The notes under the pieces are model-generated. The model made no database searches. It had not been told where the DNA came from and worked only from the letters and a program-made list of their open reading frames with translations. From assembly GCF_000308675.1 (NCBI RefSeq), contig NZ_BAGE01000044.1, positions 62,001 to 126,000 of the forward strand: a stretch of 64,000 bases of DNA, written 5' to 3'. This document shows positions 49,767 to 60,035 of this stretch, one piece after another. Source of the stretch: Nocardia paucivorans NBRC 100373 (lineage in GTDB: Bacteria > Actinomycetota > Actinomycetes > Mycobacteriales > Mycobacteriaceae). Position 1 is the stretch's first letter. Each line of letters starts with the position of its first letter. A program made the translations under genes and the position numbers.

Positions 49767-50357
49767 ATGACCGAATTACTCACGGGGACTACGGAATCCG
49801 CTTGGCCCGTGGTTACGCGCATGTTGCTTCGAGCCGACGACTCGATGACGAAATTATTGGAAGCGCTCCTCGGGGAGCCGCTATTTCTCGATGCGCTCGA
49901 CCAACGTCGTACCACCGCTGCCGAGTTGTCGGGTGCGACGAGGTCGGCCCTGCGATGTCGGACCGCCGATCGGGTGATCCTGCGTCGGTCCCTCCTCACC
50001 ACCGACAACGGCCGGATCGTCTCCGAGCACTCCGTGGCGATAATGGCGGAGCACGAACTCGCTGCCGTCCTCACCGACGAGCGCACCCCCATCGGACACA
50101 GTCTGTCCGCCGCCGGCCGGTATGTGGTGCGCACGATTCTCACCACCGGGGTCACCACATGGACGGCATCCGGGCAGCGCACCGGCACCCGATGCGCCTA
50201 CCGGGAATGCGTGCTCGAGGACCATGCCGGCGTGCCGGTGGCGTATATGCACGAAAAAGTGGCCCCCGCTGTCGCTCCGCTGGAAAAACGGGCGTGGCGA
50301 TATGGGCGAGGCGATATCGATCGGGGTTCCCCGAGAACCGGTGCGAGCCTGCGATAG
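49767..50357 (+). CDS. Chorismate lyase-like protein (UbiC/Rv2949c-like, DUF98)
   Basis: A 196-residue protein with the chorismate pyruvate-lyase pattern: LLRADDSMTKLLEALLGEP (21-39), RVILRRSLLTTDNG (69-82, Arg73/74 in the position of the UbiC product-binding Arg), TPIGHSL (107-113) and HEKV (Glu163, matching the UbiC catalytic Glu). Such enzymes cut chorismate to 4-hydroxybenzoate and pyruvate. In M. tuberculosis Rv2949c does this for phenolic glycolipid. No aromatic-polyketide genes are nearby, so its role here is open. There is no ribosome-binding site, and TAGACT at about 8 bases before the start suggests a leaderless mRNA. GTG 49764 is also possible. Confidence 0.75.
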   Translation: MTELLTGTTESAWPVVTRMLLRADDSMTKLLEALLGEPLFLDALDQRRTTAAELSGATRSALRCRTADRVILRRSLLTTDNGRIVSEHSVAIMAEHELAAVLTDERTPIGHSLSAAGRYVVRTILTTGVTTWTASGQRTGTRCAYRECVLEDHAGVPVAYMHEKVAPAVAPLEKRAWRYGRGDIDRGSPRTGASLR

Positions 50358-50393
50358 GGCTCCACCGACGCGCCCACGTGAGAACCACGCCCG

Positions 50394-51602
50394 CTACGCT
50401 TCCGCGTCGCGGTGCGCGGTGCAGAGGAAAACGGTCGCGGCACGTCCTATACGGGTGACGACCAGGGTGTAGGGGCGGGAACCGCTCGGTTTCAGTCGCT
50501 GTCGCAGCCGATCGGGGTCGATGTCCACACCGCGGACCAGGATTTCCAGTGGGCCGCAGTCGCGACGGCGGAGCTCGGATCGAAGCGCCTTCTCTCGGAG
50601 GTCGAGGCGGTCCAGGACGCGGAACCCGCGGACACCGGCGGGGAGCCGGTCACCGGTGAGGTAGGCGATCCGCGGATCCAGCTGCCACAGACCGTGCCGG
50701 GCCGCGTAATGGCGCACCAGACCGGCGCGCACCACGGCGCCGTCCGGATCGACGATCCACTCCCCCGGCGCGCGTTCGGGAATATCGTCGGGATCGGCGT
50801 CGGTGAGCGTGGTCGCGGTGCCCGCTGTGGTGAGCACGGTCGCGCGACGGGTGATCCCCGGTTCGGTGAGACCGGGCGACCAGAGGCAGGCCTCGCGAAC
50901 CGAACCGTCCAACGACACGATCTCCACTTCTCCCGCCCAATCCAGGCGGTCGAAATCCAGTCCGGGCGCGCATTTCACGGCCAGTTCGCGACCGAAGTAG
51001 GCGTCGAGCAGGTCCGGGAGCGGTGGTTGCAGTTTCGCCGGATCATAGGTCCGTCTGCCGTCCGCGCGACGGGCCGGATCGGCGATGACGACGGTGCCGG
51101 TACTACAGGGGCGCAGTGCGTCGCCCCGCACCAACACGACCTGCGACGTCACCGATGTCGCGTCGGTCGGCTCGTCGCGGTGTGCCAGGTTGTGGCGGGC
51201 CATCCGGAGCCGGACGGTATCCAGATCGCTGCCGACGACAGCCGGACACACCCGCGCCAGTTCGGCGAGTTCCGCGCCGATGGAGCAGGTCACATCGTGC
51301 ACGGCCCGTCCCGCCAACCGGGTGGCCCGATGTCGGGCCACCATGGTGGGGGTGGCCTGTTGTAGTGCGTCGTCGGTGAACAGCCACTGCCGCGCGCCGA
51401 TCAGTTTGGCCGCCGCGCGGCGTCGCAACCGCACCGTTTCGATCAGCGCCGCCGACCACGGCCCGTACTCCCGCCGAACCCGCTGCACATCACGCAACCG
51501 GGTGGCCGAGGACAACTCCAACCGGTCGACCTCATCCAGCGCGGCGACACCGGCCGCGCTGGTGAGATATTCGATATCCGCCGGATCGAAGTCGTAGCCC
51601 AC
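50394..51602 (-). CDS. THUMP-like-domain SAM methyltransferase (Rv3037c-like)
   Basis: A 402-residue protein with a Rossmann methyltransferase core: VHDVTCSIGAELAELARVCPAVVGSDLD (split; motif I and acidic residue), and VVIADPARRADGRR resembling the DPPY/DPPR block of RNA or amino-group methylases. The C-terminal 70 residues (LEILVRGVDIDPDRLRQRLKPSGSRPYTLVVTRIGRAATVFLCTAH, split) look like the THUMP-like RNA-binding extension. The GTG start follows directly after the stop of the next methyltransferase gene. Substrate not known; a modified RNA is most likely. Confidence 0.88.
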   Translation of the reverse strand: MGYDFDPADIEYLTSAAGVAALDEVDRLELSSATRLRDVQRVRREYGPWSAALIETVRLRRRAAAKLIGARQWLFTDDALQQATPTMVARHRATRLAGRAVHDVTCSIGAELAELARVCPAVVGSDLDTVRLRMARHNLAHRDEPTDATSVTSQVVLVRGDALRPCSTGTVVIADPARRADGRRTYDPAKLQPPLPDLLDAYFGRELAVKCAPGLDFDRLDWAGEVEIVSLDGSVREACLWSPGLTEPGITRRATVLTTAGTATTLTDADPDDIPERAPGEWIVDPDGAVVRAGLVRHYAARHGLWQLDPRIAYLTGDRLPAGVRGFRVLDRLDLREKALRSELRRRDCGPLEILVRGVDIDPDRLRQRLKPSGSRPYTLVVTRIGRAATVFLCTAHRDAEA

Positions 51603-52577
51603 TTATTCGGCGGCGAGCGGTTTCACCCCGGTGATCATGGCGTTGTAGAAGAACCGACGCGGCACCACCCGCCGCATGATCTTCTCGTCGACCCAGCTCA
51701 ATCCCAGCCACGCCCGGTACATGGCCATCCGGTAGCCCCAGGTGAGCTTCTCCTCCGGAACGGCGGCCTCGAAGGTACGCACCGGCCAACCCCACAGGGC
51801 GGCGGCGAACTCCTCGGTGTGCGCGGCGACATCCACGGCACCCGCCGAACGGGCCATGTCTTCGAGCTCGGACGGTTCGAAGGTGTGCAGGTCGACCACG
51901 GCCTCCAGCGCGGCGGCCCGGGAGGATTCGTCCAGCTCGGCCTGGGGGCGCCGCCAATCCCGCAGGAACGGGAGCTTGGTGATGGTGGTGGTGGCCTTCC
52001 AGGTGATGTTGCCCAGATTGCGAGCGTAGAGATTGCCGATGGTGGTCGGCTCGCCGGCGAAGACGAAACGGCCACCGGGTTTGAGAACGCGCAGGCATTC
52101 CCGCAACGCCAGTTCCACATCGGGGATGTGGTGCAGTACGGCATGGCCCACGACCAGGTCGAAGGTGTTGTCGTCGTAGGGGATGGTCTCGGCGTCGGCC
52201 ACCCGGCCGTCGACGTCGAGGCCGAGGTTCTCGGCATTACGGAGTGCGACCTTCACCATGCCGGGCGACAGGTCGGTGACCGAGCCGCGCTCGGCAACGC
52301 CGGACTGCATCAGATTCAGCAGGAAGAAACCGGTACCGCAGCCGAGTTCCAGCGCCCGCTCGTACGGCAGCTGCACCGAACCGACGGCGGCGTCGAAACG
52401 GCCGCGGGCATAGTCGATACAGCGCTGGTCGTAGGAGATGGACCACTTGTCGTCATAGGTCTCGGCTTCCCAGTCGTGATAGAGGACCTGGGCGAGCTTG
52501 GTGTCCTCGAAAGCTGCTTCGACCTGCTCCGCGGTAGCGCGTGGGTTCGGTGCGGGGTCGTCTGGGCGTACCGTCAT
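51603..52577 (-). CDS. SAM-dependent methyltransferase (Rv3038c-like)
   Basis: A 324-residue class I methyltransferase. Motif I LELGCGTGFFLLNL is followed by TDLSPGMVKVALRNAENLGLD, DTFDLVVGHAVLHHIPD and ECLRVLKPGGRFVFAGEP, all typical of small-molecule C/O-methylases. The C-terminal 130 residues are helical and aromatic-rich (KLTWGYRMAMYRAWLGLSWVDEKIMRRVVPRRFFYN split), which suggests a lipid-type substrate or membrane association. Together with the upstream enoyl-CoA hydratase and downstream THUMP-like gene the order matches Rv3039c-Rv3038c-Rv3037c. Confidence 0.9.
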   Translation of the reverse strand: MTVRPDDPAPNPRATAEQVEAAFEDTKLAQVLYHDWEAETYDDKWSISYDQRCIDYARGRFDAAVGSVQLPYERALELGCGTGFFLLNLMQSGVAERGSVTDLSPGMVKVALRNAENLGLDVDGRVADAETIPYDDNTFDLVVGHAVLHHIPDVELALRECLRVLKPGGRFVFAGEPTTIGNLYARNLGNITWKATTTITKLPFLRDWRRPQAELDESSRAAALEAVVDLHTFEPSELEDMARSAGAVDVAAHTEEFAAALWGWPVRTFEAAVPEEKLTWGYRMAMYRAWLGLSWVDEKIMRRVVPRRFFYNAMITGVKPLAAE

Positions 52578-52656
52578 GGTGGCACAGCCTAATGGACCGG
52601 GCCGGACGGCGAACCGCCGCCGGCCGTGCGCACCGTTCGACGGCGGCCGACCGCCG

Positions 52657-53433
52657 TCAGCGACCGACGAATGTCGCGGAGCCGGGGCCGTCGTGGACGT
52701 AGGAGCGGGTCCCGATCCACCGATCCTCGGTCTCGAAGAGCTGCGCCCATTCGGTGCGGGCCCGATCGTGGCCGTGGGCGCCGGCTTCGAATACGGCCTT
52801 CGCGGCGGCGAGAGCGCGGGCCGGACCTGTGGTGAACCGACGGGCCCAGGCGAGAGCGGCCGTATAGACGTCGTCGGGGGCGACGACCCGGTCGACCAGG
52901 CCGATATCGTGCGCCTCGTCGGGGGAGACGAACCGACCGGTGTAGACGAGATCCCTGGCGACCCCGGGCCCGACGAGAGCGGTCAACCGGCGGATACCGG
53001 CGAGCGGGATGAGCCCGGCGTGGATCTGCGGAAGACCCAGCTTCACATTGTCGCCGGCGATGCGGTGGTCGGCACCGAGCGCCAGCTCCAGGCCGGCTCC
53101 GAGGGCGTAACCACTGATGGCGACGACAGTGGGCTGCGGAACCCGCGCCAGGCAGCCCAAGGCGTGCTGTAGATCCGCCGCCATGGTGGCGGCCCGCTCG
53201 GCGTCCAGTTCGGCGAGTTCGGCGAGATCGTCGCCGGCGCAGAACACCCGTTCGTCGCCGTAGACCACCAGGGCCGCGATCTGCGGATCGGCGGCCACCT
53301 CGGCGGCGGCCGCGGCCACCTCGCGCACCGCTTGGGCGTTCAGCAGGTTCATCGGTGGGCGGTTGATCCGCAGCACCGCCACCCGGCGCGGGTGCTCGCC
53401 GTCGAGCTGGTCCAGGGTCACGAATTCGGCCAT
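52657..53433 (-). CDS. echA17: Enoyl-CoA hydratase/isomerase (EchA17-like)
   Basis: A 258-residue crotonase-fold enzyme. The CoA-binding and oxyanion-hole blocks are VVYGDERVFCAGDDLAEL (about 56-73) and AISGYALGAGLELALGADHRIAG (about 105-127). It hydrates 2-enoyl-CoA in fatty-acid beta-oxidation. Catalytic Glu positions appear as GLPQIHAGLIPLAG, where the usual second Glu (G-x-PE) is Gln, so isomerase or altered activity is possible. Orthologous position to Rv3039c. Confidence 0.92.
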   Translation of the reverse strand: MAEFVTLDQLDGEHPRRVAVLRINRPPMNLLNAQAVREVAAAAAEVAADPQIAALVVYGDERVFCAGDDLAELAELDAERAATMAADLQHALGCLARVPQPTVVAISGYALGAGLELALGADHRIAGDNVKLGLPQIHAGLIPLAGIRRLTALVGPGVARDLVYTGRFVSPDEAHDIGLVDRVVAPDDVYTAALAWARRFTTGPARALAAAKAVFEAGAHGHDRARTEWAQLFETEDRWIGTRSYVHDGPGSATFVGR

Positions 53434-53444
53434 GGCCCCAGACG

Positions 53445-54341
53445 CTACCGGGTGTCCTCCGACCGGTTCGCACCCGCGGAACCGCCGAGCAGCGAGGGGT
53501 CGGTATTCCGCACCCCCGTGGAGCCGACCGGTCGCGACGAACCGGGCAGATCGGCGAAGTACCGTTCGTTGTTCGGGAAGCGCAGCAGTTTCCGACCATC
53601 CACCTCGCCGAACTCCGGTTGTATGGGTGCGATGGCGGGTTCGGCGGCGAGGATCTGCGCGGTGGAGTCATAGCGACTCAAGGCGTCGAGCTGCGACCAT
53701 GTGGGCGGCAGCAGCACATGTTCACCGGCCCGCCAGGTGTGCAGCGCGGTGGCCGGGGTGCACCACTGCACATGATCGGTTTCCGATGTCGCGCCATCGG
53801 CACGCTGCCCCTCGGGAAGCACCGCGACGAAGAAATGGGTGTCGTAGCGGCGGGGTTCGACCGTGGGGGTGATCCAGCGCGCCCAGGGCCGCAGCAGATC
53901 GGCCCGCAGCACCAGCCGCTCCTCGGCCAGGAACCGCGCCAAGGTGAGCTCCCGGCGCTCCACCTGCTCCCGCGCCGCCCGGTAACCGGTGGTGTCGGCC
54001 ACAACCGTATCGGCGGTGGGCCCGGCCAACAGCACCCCGCATTCTTCGAACGTCTCCCGTACGGCCGCGCAGACCAGCGCCTTGGCCCGCGGCTCGGCGA
54101 CCCCGTACCGCTGCGCCCACCACCGGGGCGGCGGCCCGGCCCATTCGATATCCGTCTCCGCGTCGGAGGGGTCCACCCGCCCACCGGGAAACGCCGTCAT
54201 TCCCGCCGCGAAGGCCATGGCCCCGGCCCGCCGCTGCAAGAACACCTCCGGACCGTCGGCACCATCCCGGACCAACATGACCGTCGAGGCGTCCTTGGCC
54301 TCCGGCACCTCCGAGGAATCCGGCACTGTCGTCTCACTCAC
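53445..54341 (-). CDS. NUDIX hydrolase (Rv3040c-like)
   Basis: About 298 residues. The core MLVRDGADGPEVFLQRRAGAMAFAAGMTAFPGGRVDPSD (split) and AVRETFEECGVLLAG form an expanded NUDIX box in which some 30 residues separate the GG block from REtfEE; this long form is typical of the NUDT7/NUDT19 (CoA-diphosphatase-like) group. It would hydrolyse a nucleoside diphosphate-linked metabolite, possibly acyl-CoA, which suits the neighbouring enoyl-CoA hydratase 11 bases downstream. The start is ambiguous: GTG 54341, GTG 54350 and 54383 are all in frame. Confidence 0.9.
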   Translation of the reverse strand: MSETTVPDSSEVPEAKDASTVMLVRDGADGPEVFLQRRAGAMAFAAGMTAFPGGRVDPSDAETDIEWAGPPPRWWAQRYGVAEPRAKALVCAAVRETFEECGVLLAGPTADTVVADTTGYRAAREQVERRELTLARFLAEERLVLRADLLRPWARWITPTVEPRRYDTHFFVAVLPEGQRADGATSETDHVQWCTPATALHTWRAGEHVLLPPTWSQLDALSRYDSTAQILAAEPAIAPIQPEFGEVDGRKLLRFPNNERYFADLPGSSRPVGSTGVRNTDPSLLGGSAGANRSEDTR

Positions 54342-54536
54342 CCCCAGCACATTAACCGCCGCGTCCCCCGGTATCCGGCCCACCCGCTACGAACGTCCCT
54401 GAGCACCGGCCGAGCACTCGCCCCCGGGCCGTCCACGGCGAGAGCGTACGAGAACGGCGCGCAGGAGAACGAGCCGCATGCTCACCAAACCGGGAAGGGC
54501 CGAGACCCCGCACCGTCGAAGCCGACAACGCCCGGG

Positions 54537-55403
54537 TCAGGCACGGCTGCGGTGGCGGCCCAGCCGACGCGCGCGCCGGGCGAAATAACGGCCCTCCACG
54601 CGATCCAGGGCGATGGACTGCCGGAATGCCTCGCTGAGGTTCTCGGCGGTCAGCACATCGCCGAGCAGTCCCTGGGCGACGACCTCGCCCTCGTTCAGCA
54701 GCAGACAGTGGGTGAAGCCGGGCGGGATCTCCTCGACATGGTGGGTGACCAGGACGATGGCGGGGGCGTCGGGGTCGGCGGCCAGATCGCCGAGGCGTTC
54801 CACCAGTTCCTCGCGGCCACCCAGATCGACACCGGCGGCCGGTTCGTCCAACAGCAGCAGTTCCGGATCGGTCATGAGGGCACGGGCGATGAGGACGCGT
54901 TTGCGCTCGCCCTCGGACAGGGTGCCGTAGGTGCGATCCAGGAGGTGCTCGGCGCCGAGGCTTTCGAGCATATCGATGGCGCGGTCGGTGTCGATGTCCT
55001 CATAGCGTTCCCGCCAGCGACCCAGGACCGCGTAACCGGCGGAAACCACCAGGTCGAGGACTCGTTCATCGGCCGGCACCCGAGCGGCCAGCGCCGCCGA
55101 GGACAGGCCGATCCGCGGACGTAGCTCACTGATGTCCACCTTGCCCAGGGTTTCGCCGAGCAGGTGGGCGGTCCCGGAGGTGGGGTGGGTCTCCGCGGCG
55201 GCCACCCGGAGCAGCGAGGTCTTGCCCGCGCCGTTGGGACCGAGAACAACCCAGCGTTCGTCGAGTTCGACCCGCCAGGTCACCGGGCCCACCAAGGTGT
55301 GCCCGGAACGGCGGACGGTGACGTCGGTGAAGTCGATGAGCAGATCGGGATCGGGGTGTGGCACGCGCTCCATCTTGGCTCGAGGCGAACGAATATGCGC
55401 CAT
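54537..55403 (-). CDS. ABC transporter ATP-binding protein (Rv3041c-like)
   Basis: A 288-residue nucleotide-binding protein. Walker A GPNGAGKTS (about 55-63), signature LSEGERKRVLIARAL, Walker B ELLLLDEP and H-loop VTHHVEE are all present. No permease gene is adjacent. Members of this stand-alone group (ModF/YbbL-like) may act without a classical transporter. The C-terminal tail is very basic (RYFARRARRLGRHRSRA). Two starts are possible: ATG 55403 (GGGGTGG upstream) and ATG 55373. Confidence 0.92.
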   Translation of the reverse strand: MAHIRSPRAKMERVPHPDPDLLIDFTDVTVRRSGHTLVGPVTWRVELDERWVVLGPNGAGKTSLLRVAAAETHPTSGTAHLLGETLGKVDISELRPRIGLSSAALAARVPADERVLDLVVSAGYAVLGRWRERYEDIDTDRAIDMLESLGAEHLLDRTYGTLSEGERKRVLIARALMTDPELLLLDEPAAGVDLGGREELVERLGDLAADPDAPAIVLVTHHVEEIPPGFTHCLLLNEGEVVAQGLLGDVLTAENLSEAFRQSIALDRVEGRYFARRARRLGRHRSRA

Positions 55404-55418
55404 CGGGCCACCCCGTGG

Positions 55419-56213
55419 TCAGGAAACCGAACCGGCGGGCGTGGCGATCACCGTCATGGATCCGGGGGCGACTTCGGTGAAACCGGCATCCCGCACCGCC
55501 ACGGCGACACCGTCGGCGACCATCCGACTCAACCGATCCCAGTGTTCGGGATCGGCTTCGCGGACGGCGCAGCGCAATCCCCGCCGCGCCCACTGTCTCG
55601 CCTCTTCCAGGGACAACGCCCCGGCGAGCAGCATGGTGGCGTGACCGACCTGCGCGGCGGCCTTGCCGAGGGTCATCCCGAGAGCCGAATTCACCCACAG
55701 CACCGGCACATCGGGCGGGGGCGGTCCGGGATCGTCGTGTTCCAGGTCGGTCCCACCGATCTGCAGTCGACGAATACGCTGGTCGACCTCGCCCACCGGC
55801 CCGGGCACGAATGCCCGCGCCTGCGCCCCATCGATCTCGACGGTGACCCCCGCCACCTCGTTCGCGGCGCGCCACTGCGCTCCCCGCGCCCGCCGCGCCA
55901 CCTTCCGGATACGGGACCGTTTCCAGGCCAGATACCGCTGCTCCCATTCGCCGCCGGGCCCCACCCGCGGATCCAGACACAAGGCCACCGCCGAGGTCCC
56001 CGCCGCGGCCAGCAGCGCACTGCGCGGCGGCGGGTCGACCTTGGGCAGATGCAGCACCATCTGCATGGCCTGGACCAGAGTGGGATCATCGGGATCCGCC
56101 CCGCCCCCGTAACCGCCCGCCAACTCGGCGTGCCGCACGGAGAAATCACCGTCCTCCGCGACCGACCCCATCCCCGGCACCGATTCGTCGACCCGAAGAC
56201 ACCCGTCGGACAC
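55419..56213 (-). CDS. Peptidyl-tRNA hydrolase PTH2-like protein
   Basis: About 264 residues. The C-terminal half carries the PTH2 pattern: VLWVNSALGMTLGKAAAQVGHATMLLAG (split), where GKxxAQVxHA is the catalytic/tRNA-binding block, and EAGFTEVAPGSMTVIATP-like ending (here DAGFTEVAPGSMTVIA). The N-terminal half (about 1-120) is specific to actinobacteria and unassigned. PTH2 enzymes recycle peptidyl-tRNA, but in bacteria with a normal Pth the role is unclear. The start is uncertain because the frame is open to 56543 through low-complexity repeats; GTG 56213 and ATG 56171 are plausible. Confidence 0.75.
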   Translation of the reverse strand: MSDGCLRVDESVPGMGSVAEDGDFSVRHAELAGGYGGGADPDDPTLVQAMQMVLHLPKVDPPPRSALLAAAGTSAVALCLDPRVGPGGEWEQRYLAWKRSRIRKVARRARGAQWRAANEVAGVTVEIDGAQARAFVPGPVGEVDQRIRRLQIGGTDLEHDDPGPPPPDVPVLWVNSALGMTLGKAAAQVGHATMLLAGALSLEEARQWARRGLRCAVREADPEHWDRLSRMVADGVAVAVRDAGFTEVAPGSMTVIATPAGSVS

Positions 56214-56328
56214 CTGCTCCACCGAGTCGTATTCTCGACAACTCACCACACCGTCCGGGTTGATCGATTCCACCCACTCTCCCACACCGAAGATCGACTT
56301 CGGCCAGCTTACCCACCCCACGCCGCCG

Positions 56329-56372
56329 CAGGCGGCGCCGTCCGACACAGCAGGCGGCGCCGTCCGACACAG
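56329..56372. repeat. 22-bp direct repeat, two copies
   Basis: Two perfect, adjacent copies of a 22-bp unit starting CAGGCGGCGCCGTCC, in the 5' region of the PTH2-like gene and 14 bases from the serB stop. Each copy contains the palindrome GGCGCC. Confidence 0.8.
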
Positions 56373-56385
56373 CAGGGGACGTCGA

Positions 56386-57941
<1,556 letters not shown>

Positions 57942-59684
57942 TCAGCTCTTGACCAGAGCTTCCTCGGTGTGGGCGTCGTGCTTGGCCGAGCCCCAGCCGA
58001 CGTGGGCCTCCTTGCGCATGCGCTCGATCATGTGCGGGTAGTGCAGTTCGAACGCGGGACGCTCGGAACGGATCCGCGGCAGTTCGTAGAAGTTGTGCCG
58101 CGGCGGCGGGCAGGTGGTGGCCCATTCCAGCGAGTTGCCGTAACCCCACGGGTCGTCCACGGTGACGACCTCGCCGTAACGGTAGCTCTTGAAGACGTTC
58201 CACAGGAACGGCAGCATCGACGCGCCCAGGATGAAGGCACCGATGGTGGAGATGGTGTTCAGGCCGGTGAAACCGTCGCTGGGCAGGTAGTCGGCGTAGC
58301 GGCGCGGCATACCCTCGGCACCCAGCCAGTGCTGCACCAGGAAGGTGGTGTGGAAGCCGACGAACGTGGCCCAGAAGTGCCATTTCGCCAGGCGCTCGTC
58401 CAGCATGCGGCCGGTCATCTTGGGGAACCAGAAGTAGATGCCCGCGTAGGTGGCGAACACGATGGTGCCGAAGAGCACGTAGTGGAAATGCGCGACCACG
58501 AAGTACGAGTCGGTGACGTGGAAGTCCAGCGGTGGGCTGGCCAGGATGACACCGGACAGACCACCGAACAGGAAGGTGACCAAAAAGCCGATGGAGAACA
58601 ACATCGGCGACTCGAACGTCAGCTGTCCCTTCCACATGGTGCCGATCCAGTTGAAGAACTTCACACCGGTCGGGACCGCGATGAGGAAGGTCATGAACGA
58701 GAAGTACGGCAGCAGCACGGCGCCGGTGGCGTACATGTGGTGCGCCCACACCGCAATGGACAGGGCCGCGATGCCCAGGGTGGCGTAGACCAGGGTGGTG
58801 TAGCCGAAGATCGGCTTACGACTGAAGACCGGGAAGATCTCCGACACGATACCGAAGAACGGCAGCGCGATGATGTACACCTCGGGGTGGCCGAAGAACC
58901 AGAACAGGTGCTGGTAGAGCAGGATGCCGCCGGTGCCCGGGTCGTAGATGTGGCCACCCAGGTGCCGGTCGTAGGCCAGGGCCATGAGGGCGGCGGTGAG
59001 CAGCGGGAAGGCCAGCAGCACGAGCACGCTGGTGACGGCGATGTTCCAGGTGAAGATGGGCATCCGGAACATGGTCATACCGGGGGCGCGCAGGCACACC
59101 ACGGTGGTCAGCATGTTCACACCGCCGAGGATGGTGCCCAGACCGGAGACGGCCAGACCCATGATCCACAGGTCGGTGCCCACACCCGGCGAGTGCAGGA
59201 TATCGGTGAGCGGCACGTATGCCGTCCAACCGAAGTCCGCGGCGCCACCCGGGGTGACGAACCCGGCGGTCGCCATGGTGGCGCCGAACGCGTACAGCCA
59301 GTAGCTGAAAGCGTTCAGGCGCGGGAAGGCGACGTCGGGGGCGCCGATCTGCAGCGGCAGGATGATATTGGCGAAACCGAACACGATCGCCGTCGCGTAG
59401 AACAGCAGCATGATCGTGCCGTGCATGGTGAACAGCTGGTTGAACTGTTCCGGGGAGAGGAACTGAAGTCCGGGACGGGCCAGCTCACCACGCATCATCA
59501 GAGCCATCAGGCCGCCGATGAGGAAGAACGCCATCGAGGTCGTCAGGTACATGACACCGAGGACCTTGGGGTCCGTGGTGGTGACCATCTTGTAGATGAA
59601 CGACCCCTTGGGACCGGTCCGCGCCGGGAATGGGCGAGCCGCCTCCACTCGAGGGACTGGCTTCTGGGGCTCTACGGCAGTCAC
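57942..59684 (-). CDS. ctaD: Cytochrome c oxidase subunit I (aa3 type)
   Basis: A 580-residue haem-copper oxidase subunit with 12 membrane helices. [12 protein letters not shown] gives a haem a ligand His, and [20 protein letters not shown] holds a CuB His and the cross-linked Tyr. THMYATG-type and HFHYVLFG blocks give further metal ligands. It reduces oxygen to water at the end of the respiratory chain. GTG 59684 is the start (AGGAGGA 5 bases upstream); the much longer open frame upstream is an artefact of GC bias. Perfect palindromes lie in its 5' region. Confidence 0.98.
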   Translation of the reverse strand: MTAVEPQKPVPRVEAARPFPARTGPKGSFIYKMVTTTDPKVLGVMYLTTSMAFFLIGGLMALMMRGELARPGLQFLSPEQFNQLFTMHGTIMLLFYATAIVFGFANIILPLQIGAPDVAFPRLNAFSYWLYAFGATMATAGFVTPGGAADFGWTAYVPLTDILHSPGVGTDLWIMGLAVSGLGTILGGVNMLTTVVCLRAPGMTMFRMPIFTWNIAVTSVLVLLAFPLLTAALMALAYDRHLGGHIYDPGTGGILLYQHLFWFFGHPEVYIIALPFFGIVSEIFPVFSRKPIFGYTTLVYATLGIAALSIAVWAHHMYATGAVLLPYFSFMTFLIAVPTGVKFFNWIGTMWKGQLTFESPMLFSIGFLVTFLFGGLSGVILASPPLDFHVTDSYFVVAHFHYVLFGTIVFATYAGIYFWFPKMTGRMLDERLAKWHFWATFVGFHTTFLVQHWLGAEGMPRRYADYLPSDGFTGLNTISTIGAFILGASMLPFLWNVFKSYRYGEVVTVDDPWGYGNSLEWATTCPPPRHNFYELPRIRSERPAFELHYPHMIERMRKEAHVGWGSAKHDAHTEEALVKS

Positions 59685-59734
59685 TGATCCTCCTGAAGGT
59701 GCCTCGGGTCGCTCCGCAGGCTCCACTGTCAGCG

Positions 59735-59772
59735 GTCCTCCCGCGTGCGGGAGGACGCAAGGGTTCGCTTGC
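59735..59772 (-). promoter_or_regulatory. Two consecutive hairpins in the ctaD 5' region
   Basis: GTCCTCCCGC-GT-GCGGGAGGAC (59735-59756) is a perfect palindrome with a 2-base centre. Directly beside it, GCAAG-6 bases-CTTGC (59757-59772) is a second hairpin. They start about 50 bases before ctaD. As DNA they could be an operator; as RNA, the first has too short a loop to fold fully, so two or three pairs would open. Confidence 0.55.
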
Positions 59773-60035
59773 GCTCTCCGAATCGTAGACCGTGCCGTAG
59801 AGCCGGATGGATCGGGTCCTACTCTGTGTCGTATACGACGGCCCCGAGCGGCCGGCCGGGGCGGGTGGATCAGGCTCGATCGGGCCGGATCCGGCATCGA
59901 TGGGTTCCTCGGCGTGAACCGGTGTCTCGCCCCGGTGGGCGGTATGGGGCCGGATGGTCCGGGTCGATCCGAGCGGGTCCGGTTTCGGTGGCGGCGAGAA
60001 GAGTTGAACCGCTCGGGGCATGTACCCTCACCGGC

